In this document: positions 23,691 through 32,627 of the stretch, piece by piece
Layout: each line of letters starts with the position of its first letter
How positions within the stretch are numbered: position 1 is the first letter of the stretch
From: Pseudomonadaceae bacterium
GTDB lineage: Bacteria > Pseudomonadota > Alphaproteobacteria > UBA2136 > UBA6156
Reading direction: 5' to 3'
DNA: 64,000 nucleotides
Assembly (NCBI GenBank): GCA_024236095.1
Contig: JACKLD010000015.1
Coordinates: 75,187-139,186 of the forward strand
Notes under the pieces: generated by a model
What the model was told of the DNA's origin: nothing
The model's input: the letters and a program-made list of their open reading frames with translations, nothing else
Databases searched by the model: none
Translations under genes and position numbers: made by a program

Positions 23691-24659
23691 ATGCTGAACA
23701 GCCTCCACCCTGCGGTCAAGCGCCTTGGTACCGATGTCGCTATTTTAACGTTGGCGCTGGGCCTGTTGGCCACGCTGGCGTGGGCCAGCGGGCTGGATGC
23801 CGCACTGGCCCGCTGGCTGTACACCCCCAACGCCCCGTGGGCCGAGTTTCTGCGCGCATACGGCGCCTTGGCCGCCGGCGTAGTGGCATGGGGCTGTTTG
23901 GCTTGGCTGCTTGCCCCCCGCCTGCAAGAGGCCAAACCGATGATGGCCCAAACCGCACTGGTGATTGTACTGACGGCGGTTTTTGGCGCAGGCTTGTTCA
24001 ATCAAGTGATTGTCAAAGACCTTGCCGACCGCCCCCGCCCGCGAGATATCGTGTTGGCCGATACTCCTGCCCCGCTGCCTGCCAGCTTCAACGGCAAATC
24101 CATGCCCAGCGGCCATGCGGGCATGGCGTTTGTGCTGGCGGCGCCGTATTTCGTGTGGCGGCGGCGCAACCGCAAGGTGGCCAACGCTTTTTTGGCGGGA
24201 GGGCTGGCTTTCGGCTGCACGGTGGGGCTGGCGCGGATGGTGGTGGGCGCGCATTTCCTTTCCGATGTCATCGTGGCGGCACTCATCACGCTGGCCACGG
24301 CACGGGTGGCGGCAGGGGTGGCCCACCGCTGGCAGCCGATCCCACGCAAACTGCTGCTCACCTTGATCATTCTCACCATGACAGCATTTTTGCTGGGCAA
24401 CAGGTTTACCCTCACCCTCACCTACGAAGCCACCCAGCCTTGGCAACGCCTCAAACTGCCGTGCCTGTTGCAAGCGGTGCCCAGCCGGCAGGTGGCAAAC
24501 CCCGTTATCGCCATCCGGCTAACGGGCTACGGCGCCCCGGTTTCCCAACTGAAACTGGTGGACGACCATGGCACCGTGCGCCTGCGCGATGAATTCGGCC
24601 TGTACCACAATCTTTCCTGCACGGGGCGGCTGCTGCTGCCGGCGGCCGCCAGCGAGTAA
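23691..24659 (+). CDS. PAP2-family membrane lipid phosphatase
   Basis: 322 residues from ATG 23691; ATG 23682 in the same frame is possible. The three PAP2 motifs are present: KDLADRPRPRD, SMPSGHAG and ARMVVGAHFLSD, between transmembrane helices. The last 90 residues form an extra domain after a sixth helix (FLLGNRFTLTLTYEATQPW), not usual in undecaprenyl-pyrophosphate phosphatases and recalling LpxE/LpxF-like or LssY-like variants. It removes phosphate from a lipid on the periplasmic side. Divergent partner: the GT39 gene. Confidence 0.85.
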   Translation: MLNSLHPAVKRLGTDVAILTLALGLLATLAWASGLDAALARWLYTPNAPWAEFLRAYGALAAGVVAWGCLAWLLAPRLQEAKPMMAQTALVIVLTAVFGAGLFNQVIVKDLADRPRPRDIVLADTPAPLPASFNGKSMPSGHAGMAFVLAAPYFVWRRRNRKVANAFLAGGLAFGCTVGLARMVVGAHFLSDVIVAALITLATARVAAGVAHRWQPIPRKLLLTLIILTMTAFLLGNRFTLTLTYEATQPWQRLKLPCLLQAVPSRQVANPVIAIRLTGYGAPVSQLKLVDDHGTVRLRDEFGLYHNLSCTGRLLLPAAASE

Positions 24660-24680
24660 GCCACCATCGCCAGATAAGTG

Positions 24681-24709
24681 TTGACGCAGGCCCCCGCATG
24701 CGTTACACG
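24681..24709 (+). promoter_or_regulatory. Candidate promoter of rpmB
   Basis: TTGACG at 24681-24686, 17-base spacer, TACACG at 24704-24709; the start codon is 34 bases on. Confidence 0.4.
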
Positions 24710-24742
24710 CGCCTGAACACCCGAAAGCGAGGAGCAAACATT

Positions 24743-25048
24743 ATGGCCCGTATCTGCGATTTCACCGGCAAGCGCACCACCAGCGGCAGCAACGTGTCGC
24801 ACAGCAACGCGCACACCAAGCGTACCTTCAAGCCCAACCTGCAGGAAAAGAGCTTCTTTTCCGAAATCCTGGGCCGCGCCCTCAGCTTCCGCCTGAGCAC
24901 CCGCATGATCCGCACCATCGACAAATACAACGGCATCGACGGCTTCCTTTCCAACGTGAAAAACCGCCGCGTGGTGGAAGGCTTCTCGCCCAAGGCCCGC
25001 GCCGCCCGCAAGGAAATCCTCAAGGCTTCCGAAGCCAAACAGGCCTAG
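24743..25048 (+). CDS. rpmB: 50S ribosomal protein L28
   Basis: 101 residues from ATG 24743, with GAGGAG 9 bases upstream. Family marks: ARICDFTGKRTTSGSNVSHS, NAHTKRTFKPNLQ, and the long alphaproteobacterial C-terminal part (FRLSTRMIRTIDKYNGIDGF). Alphaproteobacterial L28 is around 95-100 residues, longer than the 78 of E. coli. A terminator follows at 25068. Confidence 0.97.
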   Translation: MARICDFTGKRTTSGSNVSHSNAHTKRTFKPNLQEKSFFSEILGRALSFRLSTRMIRTIDKYNGIDGFLSNVKNRRVVEGFSPKARAARKEILKASEAKQA

Positions 25049-25067
25049 TTTCCTGCAATTCTTCCAC

Positions 25068-25092
25068 AGGCCCCCGTTGGGGGCTTTGTGTT
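25068..25092 (+). terminator. Terminator after rpmB
   Basis: AGGCCCCC-GTT-GGGGGCTT followed by TGTGTT. Confidence 0.85.
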
Positions 25093-25143
25093 GCGCATTT
25101 GAAGAACTTAACCTAGACTGGAGGCCAACACAGGAGACCTCCC

Positions 25144-25878
25144 ATGACCGACTATCCGCAAGTTCCTCCCACACGGGCCGAATTGGTGCGCATGAACCTT
25201 GAACAGCTTATCGCCATCATGCCCGACCGGCGCCGGAACATCATCATGCGTATTTACAAAGACCACCAAGACCTGTTCGATACCAACCCCGGTTCTTCCC
25301 ATAACCACCAAGCTTGGCCCGGTGGTCTTGCCGACCACTATGCCGACCTGCTCCGCACCAGTTGGACAGATTATGCCGATGAGTTGGCTTGGGCCGAGGC
25401 TTATAACGCGGAACTTCCTTTTACTTTGGGGCCGGCACAGGTTGCCCTCTTTGGCCATGATGCCGAGAAAGTGGTGGTTTACGGTAAAAAAGACGACCCG
25501 CGTTGCGCGCCGTTTATCGCCATGCACGAGGCCCCTTCCGACAAAGCCACCAAGGAAGGCATCAAGTGGCATGTGTTGAAACACTGGGAAAACACCTACG
25601 GCCTTGTTCTGGATGATGCCGAAATCAATGCCGTCAAATACACCCATGGTGAAGGCGACGACTACCGCAATGACCGGCGGATCATGAATGAGCTGGCAGC
25701 GTTTGTTGGCAACTGTGACCGTGGCAGTGCCCGTATCCGTCACCGTATGGGCAGAGGCCTTGGTGTTTTCCCGCCCTGCCGGTTTGATGCCAGATACCTC
25801 CTACGGAGGAAGGTGAAGCTAAACTTTCCGCACGAAAGAAACCGCCCATCGGGCGGTTTCTTCAAGGCTTTCGCCTGA
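25144..25878 (+). CDS. HD-domain phosphohydrolase-like protein, possibly frameshifted at its end
   Basis: 244 residues as read, ATG 25144 with AGGAGA upstream. HD-superfamily features: SHNHQAWPGGLADHYADLL (His and conserved GGL..H), LFGHDAEKVV (HD pair) and YTHGEGDDYRNDRR. Similar proteins occur in phages and mobile elements. The last 35 residues are basic and uncharacteristic, and the frame runs straight through a terminator hairpin at 25838-25862. Another frame would end LMPDTSYGGR at 25816, before the hairpin, which suggests a one- or two-base frameshift or sequencing error near 25730-25770. Substrate unknown. Confidence 0.6.
   Translation: MTDYPQVPPTRAELVRMNLEQLIAIMPDRRRNIIMRIYKDHQDLFDTNPGSSHNHQAWPGGLADHYADLLRTSWTDYADELAWAEAYNAELPFTLGPAQVALFGHDAEKVVVYGKKDDPRCAPFIAMHEAPSDKATKEGIKWHVLKHWENTYGLVLDDAEINAVKYTHGEGDDYRNDRRIMNELAAFVGNCDRGSARIRHRMGRGLGVFPPCRFDARYLLRRKVKLNFPHERNRPSGGFFKAFA
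25838..25862. terminator. Bidirectional terminator between the HD gene and pal
   Basis: GAAACCGCCC-ATC-GGGCGGTTTC, a 10-bp stem followed by TT. It lies inside the HD reading frame as annotated and 22 bases beyond the convergent pal stop. Confidence 0.85.
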
Positions 25879-25883
25879 ACCAA

Positions 25884-26393
25884 CTAGTTCAGCACGATGA
25901 CGCCACGGCGGTTTTTCGCCCAGGCGGCTTCGTCGTGACCTTCCACGGCAGGGCGTTCCTTACCGTAGCTGATGGTGGTGACGTTACCGGCGTCCACACC
26001 CAGACCGGCCAGGTATTTCTTCACGGCCACGGCGCGGCGTTCGCCCAGCGCCAGGTTGTATTCGCGGGTGCCGCGTTCGTCGCAATGGCCTTCCACGGTC
26101 ACGCCTTGCACGTTGTGCTCCTTGGCGAAGGAGGCAAACTGTTGCAGGGTGGCGGCGGCGCTGTCGGTGATGGCGGCGCTGTCGTAGTCGAAGTACACCA
26201 TGTTGAAGCCACCGGCAGCGAACATTTCCTTCACGCTGGCGTCGTTGGCGGCGCCACCGGAAGTGTAGCCCGAGCCCGCACCGTAGTTGCTGGCGTTGGC
26301 CACGGGCGCGACGTCAAGGTCGGGGCTCTTGAGGCAGGAGCAGGCGCCCAGCGCGGCCACGGCGGCGAGAGCGGCAAGTTTGGTGATCTTCAT
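25884..26393 (-). CDS. pal: Peptidoglycan-associated outer-membrane lipoprotein
   Basis: 169 residues; lipobox LGAC with Cys18, then a Gly/Ser-rich linker, and from about residue 60 the OmpA-like domain (MVYFDYDSAAITDSAA, VEGHCDERGTREYNLALGERRA, SYGKERP) that binds diaminopimelate in peptidoglycan. Pal anchors the outer membrane to the wall and works with Tol proteins, usually encoded next to tolB; no tol genes are adjacent here. AAAGGG lies upstream of the start. Confidence 0.95.
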   Translation of the reverse strand: MKITKLAALAAVAALGACSCLKSPDLDVAPVANASNYGAGSGYTSGGAANDASVKEMFAAGGFNMVYFDYDSAAITDSAAATLQQFASFAKEHNVQGVTVEGHCDERGTREYNLALGERRAVAVKKYLAGLGVDAGNVTTISYGKERPAVEGHDEAAWAKNRRGVIVLN

Positions 26394-26580
26394 GGTGTTA
26401 CCCTTTACGTTTTATGGTTGTTCACACTGGTGAACTCAGGCCGTCTCGCAAAACCCGCAAGGTTTCCCAACGGTTCGACAGTGTTTGTGCCACAGGCATA
26501 CAATCTCCGCAAGTGCTGCGGCGCCACACCCGCACAAATTTTTAGCGCATTTTGACGAACTTACGCCAAGCTTACGGCCA
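26394..26580. other. Intergenic gap between icd and pal
   Basis: 187 bases behind icd and in front of pal, both on the minus strand. Probably contains the pal promoter; I cannot pick out a convincing -35/-10 pair or hairpin. Confidence 0.4.
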
Positions 26581-28017
26581 TCATTCCCCCTGTCTGGCGC
26601 TAAAACCGGGGACACCGTCAAAAGTGTACAAGTTCTCCACTTTCACCCAGTCAAAGCCCAGCCCTTCCAAATTGGCCAACACCATACGTATGGCATCGGC
26701 AGACACCTCGCCCTCCTTGCCAAGAAAACGACAGGCCCACAGGTCAGAAAGCGCGCTCACTTCCGGCTTGCCCGGGTACATTTTCATGCCCCGGCTGCTC
26801 ACCGTCTTCAGCGGCAGGGAGGTGGTGCCGCAGCGCTCGATCATCGGGCCCATTTCGGCAATATCGGCATCGGCCTTGTCCAAAAACACGTCCACCCCCA
26901 CAAGCCGTTTTACCCGCACGCTTTTGGTGGTGGCGGCGGCATCGGGCATACGTACCGCCTCACCGCATCCCGTGGCAAAGGCAGGCAACTTGGCGGGCAT
27001 TTTGCCAAAGTTGCCGATCACCGCCTTGGCGAAGTCGGCGGTCGACAACGCCTTGGATTTATCCTGCGCGATATCGCCAGTGTGCTGGCCGTTTTCCAAT
27101 GTATAAAGCCATGCATTACCGATCTTGGCAGCCACTTCGCCCTGCCCGATATGGTAAAGCATCAAAATGGCTGCATTCAACAGGCCGGAAGGGTTGGCGA
27201 TCCCTTTGCCCGCGATGTCCGGCGCGCTGCCGTGCACGGCTTCAAACATGCTGCAGCCACGGCCAAGGTTCATGCTGCCCGCCAGCCCCACGCTGCCGGC
27301 AATCTGGCTGGCGATGTCGCTGACGATATCGCCATACAGGTTCTCGCACACCACCACGTCAAACTTCTCCGGCGTATCGGCAATACGGGCCATGCCGATA
27401 TCGACAATCAGGCTTTCCTTGGCGATATCCGGATACTCGGCGCCGATCAGCTTGAACACCTGATGGAACATGCCGTCGGTGATCTTCATGATGTTGTCTT
27501 TGATAAGGCATGTCACCTTCTTGCGGCCGTTGGCACGGGCATATTCAAAGGCGTAGCGCACAATCAGCTCGGTGCCGGTGCGGCTGTACAGCTTCATGCT
27601 GTGGCTGGTGTCGCGGGTCTGGCGGTATTCGATGCCCGCGTAAAGCCCCTCCTCGTTTTCGCGGACAATCACCATGTCCACGCCCTTGTGCTTGCTCTGC
27701 ACAAAGGGTTCGAAAGTGCGCACGCTGCGCACGTTGGCATACAGGCCAAATGCCTTGCGCATGGTTACGTTGACGCTTTTGTAGCCGCCGCCTTGCGGTG
27801 TGGTGATGGGGGCTTTCAGCAAAATCCTGGTGGCACGGATGCTGTCCCATGCCTTGGGGTCCACCCCGTTCATCACGCCTTTGGCGAAGACCTTTTCGCC
27901 CAGTTCCACAAAATCGTACTCCAGTTGTGCCCCGGCTGCGGCCAACACCTCCAGCGTCGCGTCCATAATTTCGGGGCCAATCCCGTCGCCTTTGGCCACG
28001 GTTATGCGTGTACTCAT
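26581..28017 (-). CDS. icd: NADP-dependent isocitrate dehydrogenase, rickettsial type
   Basis: 478 residues. The N-terminal 330 residues are the dehydrogenase (AKGDGIGPEIMDATL, APITTPQGGGYKSVNVTMRK, IRENEEGLYAGIEYRQ, CENLYGDIVSDIASQIAGSVG, FEAVHGSAPDIAGKGIANPSG). A 140-residue C-terminal extension (VKRLVGVDVFLD, LKTVSSRGMKMYPG, DWVKVENLYTFDGVPGF, ending RQGE) is the one I know from Rickettsia and related bacteria and not from E. coli. It oxidises isocitrate to 2-oxoglutarate in the TCA cycle. Monocistronic on present evidence. Confidence 0.95.
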   Translation of the reverse strand: MSTRITVAKGDGIGPEIMDATLEVLAAAGAQLEYDFVELGEKVFAKGVMNGVDPKAWDSIRATRILLKAPITTPQGGGYKSVNVTMRKAFGLYANVRSVRTFEPFVQSKHKGVDMVIVRENEEGLYAGIEYRQTRDTSHSMKLYSRTGTELIVRYAFEYARANGRKKVTCLIKDNIMKITDGMFHQVFKLIGAEYPDIAKESLIVDIGMARIADTPEKFDVVVCENLYGDIVSDIASQIAGSVGLAGSMNLGRGCSMFEAVHGSAPDIAGKGIANPSGLLNAAILMLYHIGQGEVAAKIGNAWLYTLENGQHTGDIAQDKSKALSTADFAKAVIGNFGKMPAKLPAFATGCGEAVRMPDAAATTKSVRVKRLVGVDVFLDKADADIAEMGPMIERCGTTSLPLKTVSSRGMKMYPGKPEVSALSDLWACRFLGKEGEVSADAIRMVLANLEGLGFDWVKVENLYTFDGVPGFSARQGE

Positions 28018-28042
28018 GTGTTTGCCTTTCTTGTTTTAAATT

Positions 28043-28417
28043 TTAATAACGCCCAAACAACGGTGTCTGTCTCGGTGCTCCAAAGGTTTTCCAATTAACC
28101 CCGCTCACCTTGTGACGCAGTTCGGTGCGCGTGTGCAAAATCGTCATCAGCGTTTCAAAGTCAGCACCCGTGCATTCCCACTCGGGCACACCATCCGCAA
28201 ACTTGAACAACGCGCTACGCTTCCTCATGTTGGCAAACACCTTGACCGCGCGTTCCAAGTCGGCAGCCACATCGCGGCCGTGTTCCGGCACAGACACCGC
28301 AACCTGCCGCAACGCGGTGGCTGCGGCGGGGCGAGACAGCGGCAGTTTGCGCTTCATAATCTCATCGAGATGGTGTTGGAACTCCCTGTAGCCCATCCAA
28401 TGCTTGTTGCCGCCCAT
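28043..28417 (-). CDS. Hypothetical cytoplasmic protein coupled to the secreted protein before it
   Basis: 124 residues. Its ATG overlaps the stop of the upstream gene (TAATG at 28415-28419), a sign of coupled translation. Rich in Arg, His and Ala with helical stretches (FQHHLDEIMKRKLPLSRPAAATALRQ, written here as part of residues 13-38 only in outline) and an aromatic C-terminus (NWKTFGAPRQTPLFGRY). No signal, no membrane helix, no family recognised. Confidence 0.55.
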   Translation of the reverse strand: MGGNKHWMGYREFQHHLDEIMKRKLPLSRPAAATALRQVAVSVPEHGRDVAADLERAVKVFANMRKRSALFKFADGVPEWECTGADFETLMTILHTRTELRHKVSGVNWKTFGAPRQTPLFGRY

Positions 28418-29703
28418 TACAGTCCACTCCCCTCGTCTTCAAACTGGATGATCTCATCTGCCCGCTCCAAAGGTACAGCTTTGGGGATGAATTTCAACTG
28501 GGGCAGGCTGCGCATCGGGCGGAAACGCGGATCGGCGGGGTCAACCTGCGGTTGCGGGGTGCCAAGGCCCTCGCCTTGCGGCCAGCTTTGCCCTTGTGTG
28601 GGCGGAGTGAAATTGTCGGCCTCGCTCTCCACCGCGTTGGGCATGCCCACCGGAGCAAGACTGGGGGCAGACCGGCCTACCGGGTCGGGGGCGGGTTGGG
28701 CCACCGGCTTGGGCGCGGAAATCTTGCTTTCCCTAGCGGTGGCTTCGGTGGCCTTGGCCTCCACGTCGCGGGTCAGTTCTTGCGCCTTGTTGTAAATCTC
28801 GAAGTTGGTGGGAGCCTTTTCTCGGCCATCGATGCGGCTGAAGGTATCGGGCACCAAGGTCGACGAGATCGGTGCAGGCGCGCTGGGCTTCATCAAGCTG
28901 GAGGGCTCCGGCGCGGTATCCAATTCGGCGGGCGTGGCAGGCACCAGCGCCTCGGTGGGGCTGGCGGTGCGGGCGGAAAAGTCCGGCAAGGCTTCAAACA
29001 CCGAGATGGGCGCCCCTTTCACGGCGGGCTGCGCAGGCCGGTGCGGCATATCCTCCACCACCGGCATGGCGGGCGGCGCCACCTGTTGGGCGGCGGGTGC
29101 GCCGGGCAGTTTCAGCCCCTTGCCAAGGCCCAGAATCTCCAGCCGCCGCACGGCATATTGCCCGGCTTTTTCGTAGGTGTACTCCACCCCCAAACTGCCC
29201 GCCATGCGGAAAGTGCGGTTACGCGTACCCCAAAAGGCTTCTTCAATGGTTTTGGCCATGGTGGCAGGAATGAAATGGGCAGTGACATGCTGCAAAAACT
29301 GCTGCGCCACATACGCCTCGCCGCCGCCGGGATGCACGGTTTCCGGCCATTCGCGGAAAATCAGCCGCACGCGGCCCACCCCCTCGCTGGAAAGCTTGGC
29401 CTTGTCCATCATCAAACTCACCGTGGCCCACGTGCCGCCCTTGCAGAGGAAATCATACGCCGCCTCGCCCTGCCCGCCGCCCATGGAGATCCATTTGCAG
29501 GAAAGACCATCCAGCACGCTCTGGCGCTCAAGCTCAAAGGTGGTGAAGGGGATCACCCCCGGCATCGCGTCATCATCCATCCGCCCGCCTTGGGCCAGCG
29601 GCAACACTTCAGTGGGCAACAGGCTGTCCAGCCATCCCGCATGGCACGGCACGGCCCATAGGCCGACACCCAACACAACCGCCAGCGGCCAATGCCTCAA
29701 CAT
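28417..29703 (-). CDS. Secreted Pro/Ala-rich protein of unknown function
   Basis: 428 residues. Signal peptide (LRHWPLAVVLGVGLWAVPCHA). Residues 25-190 form a compact domain (FELERQSVLDGLSCKWISMG, YDFLCKGGTWATVSLMMDKA, RVRLIFREWPETVHPGGGE) with a Cys pair; from about 195 to 428 the chain is low-complexity, rich in Pro, Ala, Ser and acidic residues, probably disordered and spanning the periplasm. Upstream of and coupled to the 124-residue gene. I do not know the domain. Confidence 0.65.
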   Translation of the reverse strand: MLRHWPLAVVLGVGLWAVPCHAGWLDSLLPTEVLPLAQGGRMDDDAMPGVIPFTTFELERQSVLDGLSCKWISMGGGQGEAAYDFLCKGGTWATVSLMMDKAKLSSEGVGRVRLIFREWPETVHPGGGEAYVAQQFLQHVTAHFIPATMAKTIEEAFWGTRNRTFRMAGSLGVEYTYEKAGQYAVRRLEILGLGKGLKLPGAPAAQQVAPPAMPVVEDMPHRPAQPAVKGAPISVFEALPDFSARTASPTEALVPATPAELDTAPEPSSLMKPSAPAPISSTLVPDTFSRIDGREKAPTNFEIYNKAQELTRDVEAKATEATARESKISAPKPVAQPAPDPVGRSAPSLAPVGMPNAVESEADNFTPPTQGQSWPQGEGLGTPQPQVDPADPRFRPMRSLPQLKFIPKAVPLERADEIIQFEDEGSGL

Positions 29704-29790
29704 GCCGCCATGGTAGGGGAAATTCGCGTATACGTTGCGGATCGGCGTATATTTTCGGCAATTGTCTTGTGGCGGGGCTGCCGCACACGC

Positions 29791-30009
29791 TTATCTGGCC
29801 ATCCCATCATCACTTTTAGACGTATGAAACCAAAACCGACATTCTCCAGGCATCGCCCTTAAAAGCCTTGGGTTCCACAAACCAACCTTAAGGGTTTTCA
29901 TTGCCACAAAAAGCTCTTCCAACGATATCCCCAAACTCGCAGCAAACGCGGCCATATCGCGTTCGTGAACACCAATGCTGCATCGCTCCTCCCGTATCTC
30001 TGTCACCAC
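29791..30009 (-). CDS. Doubtful small ORF behind alaS
   Basis: 72 residues from GTG 30009 (or ATG 29955), overlapping the alaS stop by 7 bases. The middle (MAAFAASLGISLEELFVAMKT, residues 19-39 counted from GTG) is a believable amphipathic pair of helices, somewhat like a small DNA-binding fold. The good ribosome site GGAGGAG precedes an ATG that is out of frame, which counts against it. Confidence 0.35.
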   Translation of the reverse strand: MVTEIREERCSIGVHERDMAAFAASLGISLEELFVAMKTLKVGLWNPRLLRAMPGECRFWFHTSKSDDGMAR

Positions 30010-32627
30010 ACCCGCCCCGCCGCCAAGGCAGCCTTGCTGTCACCGGGGGTGCCGCCAGCCATGGCCAGCTCGGGGCGGCCTCCGCCCTTGCCGCCCAGTA
30101 CGGCGGCGGCGGCGTTCACCACATCACCGGCCTTCACCTTGGCAGTCAGGTCTTTGGTGACACCCGCCACCAAACTGGCCTTGCCGTCAGCTTCGCCAAT
30201 CAACAGCACCACCCCGCTTTGCAGGCCGGATTTCACCCCTTCCGCCGCCTCACGCAACTGGTCGGGAGCGGCTTGGCCGACATCGGCCAGCACCGCCCTG
30301 ATGCCGTTCACATCCTCGGCCTTGGCCAACAAAGCCGAAACATCCAGCTTGGGCGCAGCCGCCTTGGCCGCCTGTTTGGCCTTGGCCTGCAATTCGGCCA
30401 CGCGGGCGGGCACCTCGGCAGGCTTGGTTTTCAAGGCCGCTGCCGTATCGCGCAGGGCGTCGGCATCGGCCTTGAAGCTGGCCAGCGCGGCTTGGTGGGT
30501 GACCCCTTCAATCCGGCGAATCCCCGCCGCCACACTGCTTTCCGCCACAATCCGGAACAACCCGATATCGCCGGTATGCGCCACATGGGTGCCGCCGCAC
30601 AGGTCGGCGGTAATCAGCCCCTCACTGTCGGGCTGCCCCATGTACACCACCCGCACTTCATCGCCGTACTTCTCGCCGAATTGGGCAATGGCGCCGGTTT
30701 CCTTGGCGGCTTCCACCGGCAAGATGCGCGTCACCACCGGCAGGTTCTGCCAGATGCGCGCATTCACCCACGCTTCCACCTGCGCCAACTCGTCGGCGGT
30801 CACCGCCTTGGGGTGGGAGATATCGAAACGGGTGGTAATGTCATCCTGACGACTGCCACGCTGCACCACGTGCTCGCCCAGAACGTCCCGCAAGCCAGCA
30901 AACAGCAGGTGCGTGGCGCTGTGGTTGCGGGCAATCTGCCCACGGCGGGCGGTATCCACCTGCAACTCCACCGAGGCCCCCACCTTCAGGGCGCCTTCGG
31001 TTACCTCCACGGCATGGATGAACACGCCATCCAGCACCTTCTGCGTATCGGTCACCTTGGCGGCAAAGCCTTCACCGCGCACGGTTCCGGTATCGCCCAC
31101 CTGCCCGCCGCTTTCGGCATAGAAAGGCGTCTGCCCCACCACCAGCCAGCCCTTATCACCTTTGACCAAGCTGTCCACCTGCGCGTCATCCTTCACCAAG
31201 GCCTGCACCACGGCTTCATTATGCAAACGCGTGTAACCTTGGAATTCCGTCGCTCCGGCCTTGTCCTGCACGTCAAACCACACCTCCGAAAGCTTGGCAT
31301 CGCCGCTGCCCTTGTGGGCGGCGCGGGCGCGGGCCTTCTGCTCGGCCATGGCGGCCTGAAAGCCATCCACGTTGATGCCGATACCGCGCCCCCGCAAGGC
31401 ATCTTCGGTCAAATCCAGCGGAAAACCGAACGTATCGTACAGCTTGAACGCCACCTCACCTTCCAACATGTCGCCCTGCTTCAGGCCCTTGCTGGCGTCG
31501 TCCAACAACGCCATGCCCTGCTTGAGGGTGCGGCCAAAACGCTCTTCTTCCATCTTGATGACATCGGTGGCCATGGCCGCCCCGCGCGCCAGCTCGGGGT
31601 AGGCTTCACCCATGGTGTGCACCAGATTGGGCACAAGGCTATGGATAAACGGCCTGTCCATCCCCAGCAGAAAGCCATGGCGCATGGCGCGGCGCATGAT
31701 GCGGCGCAGCACATACCCCCGCCCCTCATTGCTGGGCATCACACCATCCACCAGCAAGAAGGTCATCGCGCGCAAGTGGTCGGCCACCACGCGCAGGCTG
31801 ACATCACTCTCTCCGGCCTTGCCGTAATCCACGCCTACCAGCTTCGCGGCAGGCTGGATGAGGCTTTGGAACACATCGGTATCATAATTGCTTTGCACAC
31901 CCTGCACCGCGCACATCACCCGCTCCAGACCGGCACCGGTGTCGATGTTCTTGTTTTTGAGCGGCACCTTGCTGCCGTCTTTCTGCAAGTCAAACTGGGT
32001 GAACACATGGTTCCAAATTTCCATCCAGCGGTCGCCGTCTTCGTCCTTGGTGCCCGGGCGGTCGCCGTACATGTTGCCGGAGGGGTCAAGGTCATAGAAG
32101 ATTTCCGAGCACGGGCCACAGGGGCCGGTATCGCCCATGGTCCAGAAGTTGTCGGAGGTGGCAATGCGGATGATATCCTTCTCGGCCAGCCCCAACTTGC
32201 GCCAGATGGCAAAGGCCTCGTCGTCGTCATGGTACACGGTGACGCACATGCGTGCGGGGTCCAGCCCCAAAACCTCGGTCACCCACTGCCAGCCCCAAGT
32301 CAGGCTTTCTTCCTTGAAGTAATCACCGAAAGAGAAGTTGCCCATCATCTCGAAGAAGGTGTGGTGGCGGGCGGTATGGCCGACATTCTCAAGGTCGTTG
32401 TGCTTGCCCCCTGCCCGCACGCAGCGCTGCACACTGGCGGCGCGGGAAAGACGGGTATCGGCACCCGTGAAGTTGTTCTTGAACTGCACCATGCCGCTGT
32501 TGACGAACATCAGCGTGGGGTCGTTGTCGGGCACCAGACTGGAACTGGGCACGATGGTATGCCCCTTGCTTTTGAAATGCTCCAAAAAGCTGCTGCGGAT
32601 ATCGGCGCCGGTCTTGGGGGCTGTCAT
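30003..32627 (-). CDS. alaS: Alanyl-tRNA synthetase
   Basis: 874 residues from ATG 32627, with GGAGAG 8 bases upstream. Class II core: IRSSFLEHFKSKGHTIVPSS, MVQFKNNFTG, NVGHTARHHTFFEMMGNFSFG, GAGLERV; editing domain with HSATHLL and the zinc site CGGTHVAHTGDIG; C-terminal coiled coil and DHHA1 domain (GGKGGGRPELAMAGG). It charges tRNA-Ala and clears Ser/Gly errors. Usual length and domain order. Stands alone, with the coupling-ATPase operon upstream on the same strand. Confidence 0.97.
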   Translation of the reverse strand: MTAPKTGADIRSSFLEHFKSKGHTIVPSSSLVPDNDPTLMFVNSGMVQFKNNFTGADTRLSRAASVQRCVRAGGKHNDLENVGHTARHHTFFEMMGNFSFGDYFKEESLTWGWQWVTEVLGLDPARMCVTVYHDDDEAFAIWRKLGLAEKDIIRIATSDNFWTMGDTGPCGPCSEIFYDLDPSGNMYGDRPGTKDEDGDRWMEIWNHVFTQFDLQKDGSKVPLKNKNIDTGAGLERVMCAVQGVQSNYDTDVFQSLIQPAAKLVGVDYGKAGESDVSLRVVADHLRAMTFLLVDGVMPSNEGRGYVLRRIMRRAMRHGFLLGMDRPFIHSLVPNLVHTMGEAYPELARGAAMATDVIKMEEERFGRTLKQGMALLDDASKGLKQGDMLEGEVAFKLYDTFGFPLDLTEDALRGRGIGINVDGFQAAMAEQKARARAAHKGSGDAKLSEVWFDVQDKAGATEFQGYTRLHNEAVVQALVKDDAQVDSLVKGDKGWLVVGQTPFYAESGGQVGDTGTVRGEGFAAKVTDTQKVLDGVFIHAVEVTEGALKVGASVELQVDTARRGQIARNHSATHLLFAGLRDVLGEHVVQRGSRQDDITTRFDISHPKAVTADELAQVEAWVNARIWQNLPVVTRILPVEAAKETGAIAQFGEKYGDEVRVVYMGQPDSEGLITADLCGGTHVAHTGDIGLFRIVAESSVAAGIRRIEGVTHQAALASFKADADALRDTAAALKTKPAEVPARVAELQAKAKQAAKAAAPKLDVSALLAKAEDVNGIRAVLADVGQAAPDQLREAAEGVKSGLQSGVVLLIGEADGKASLVAGVTKDLTAKVKAGDVVNAAAAVLGGKGGGRPELAMAGGTPGDSKAALAAGRVW

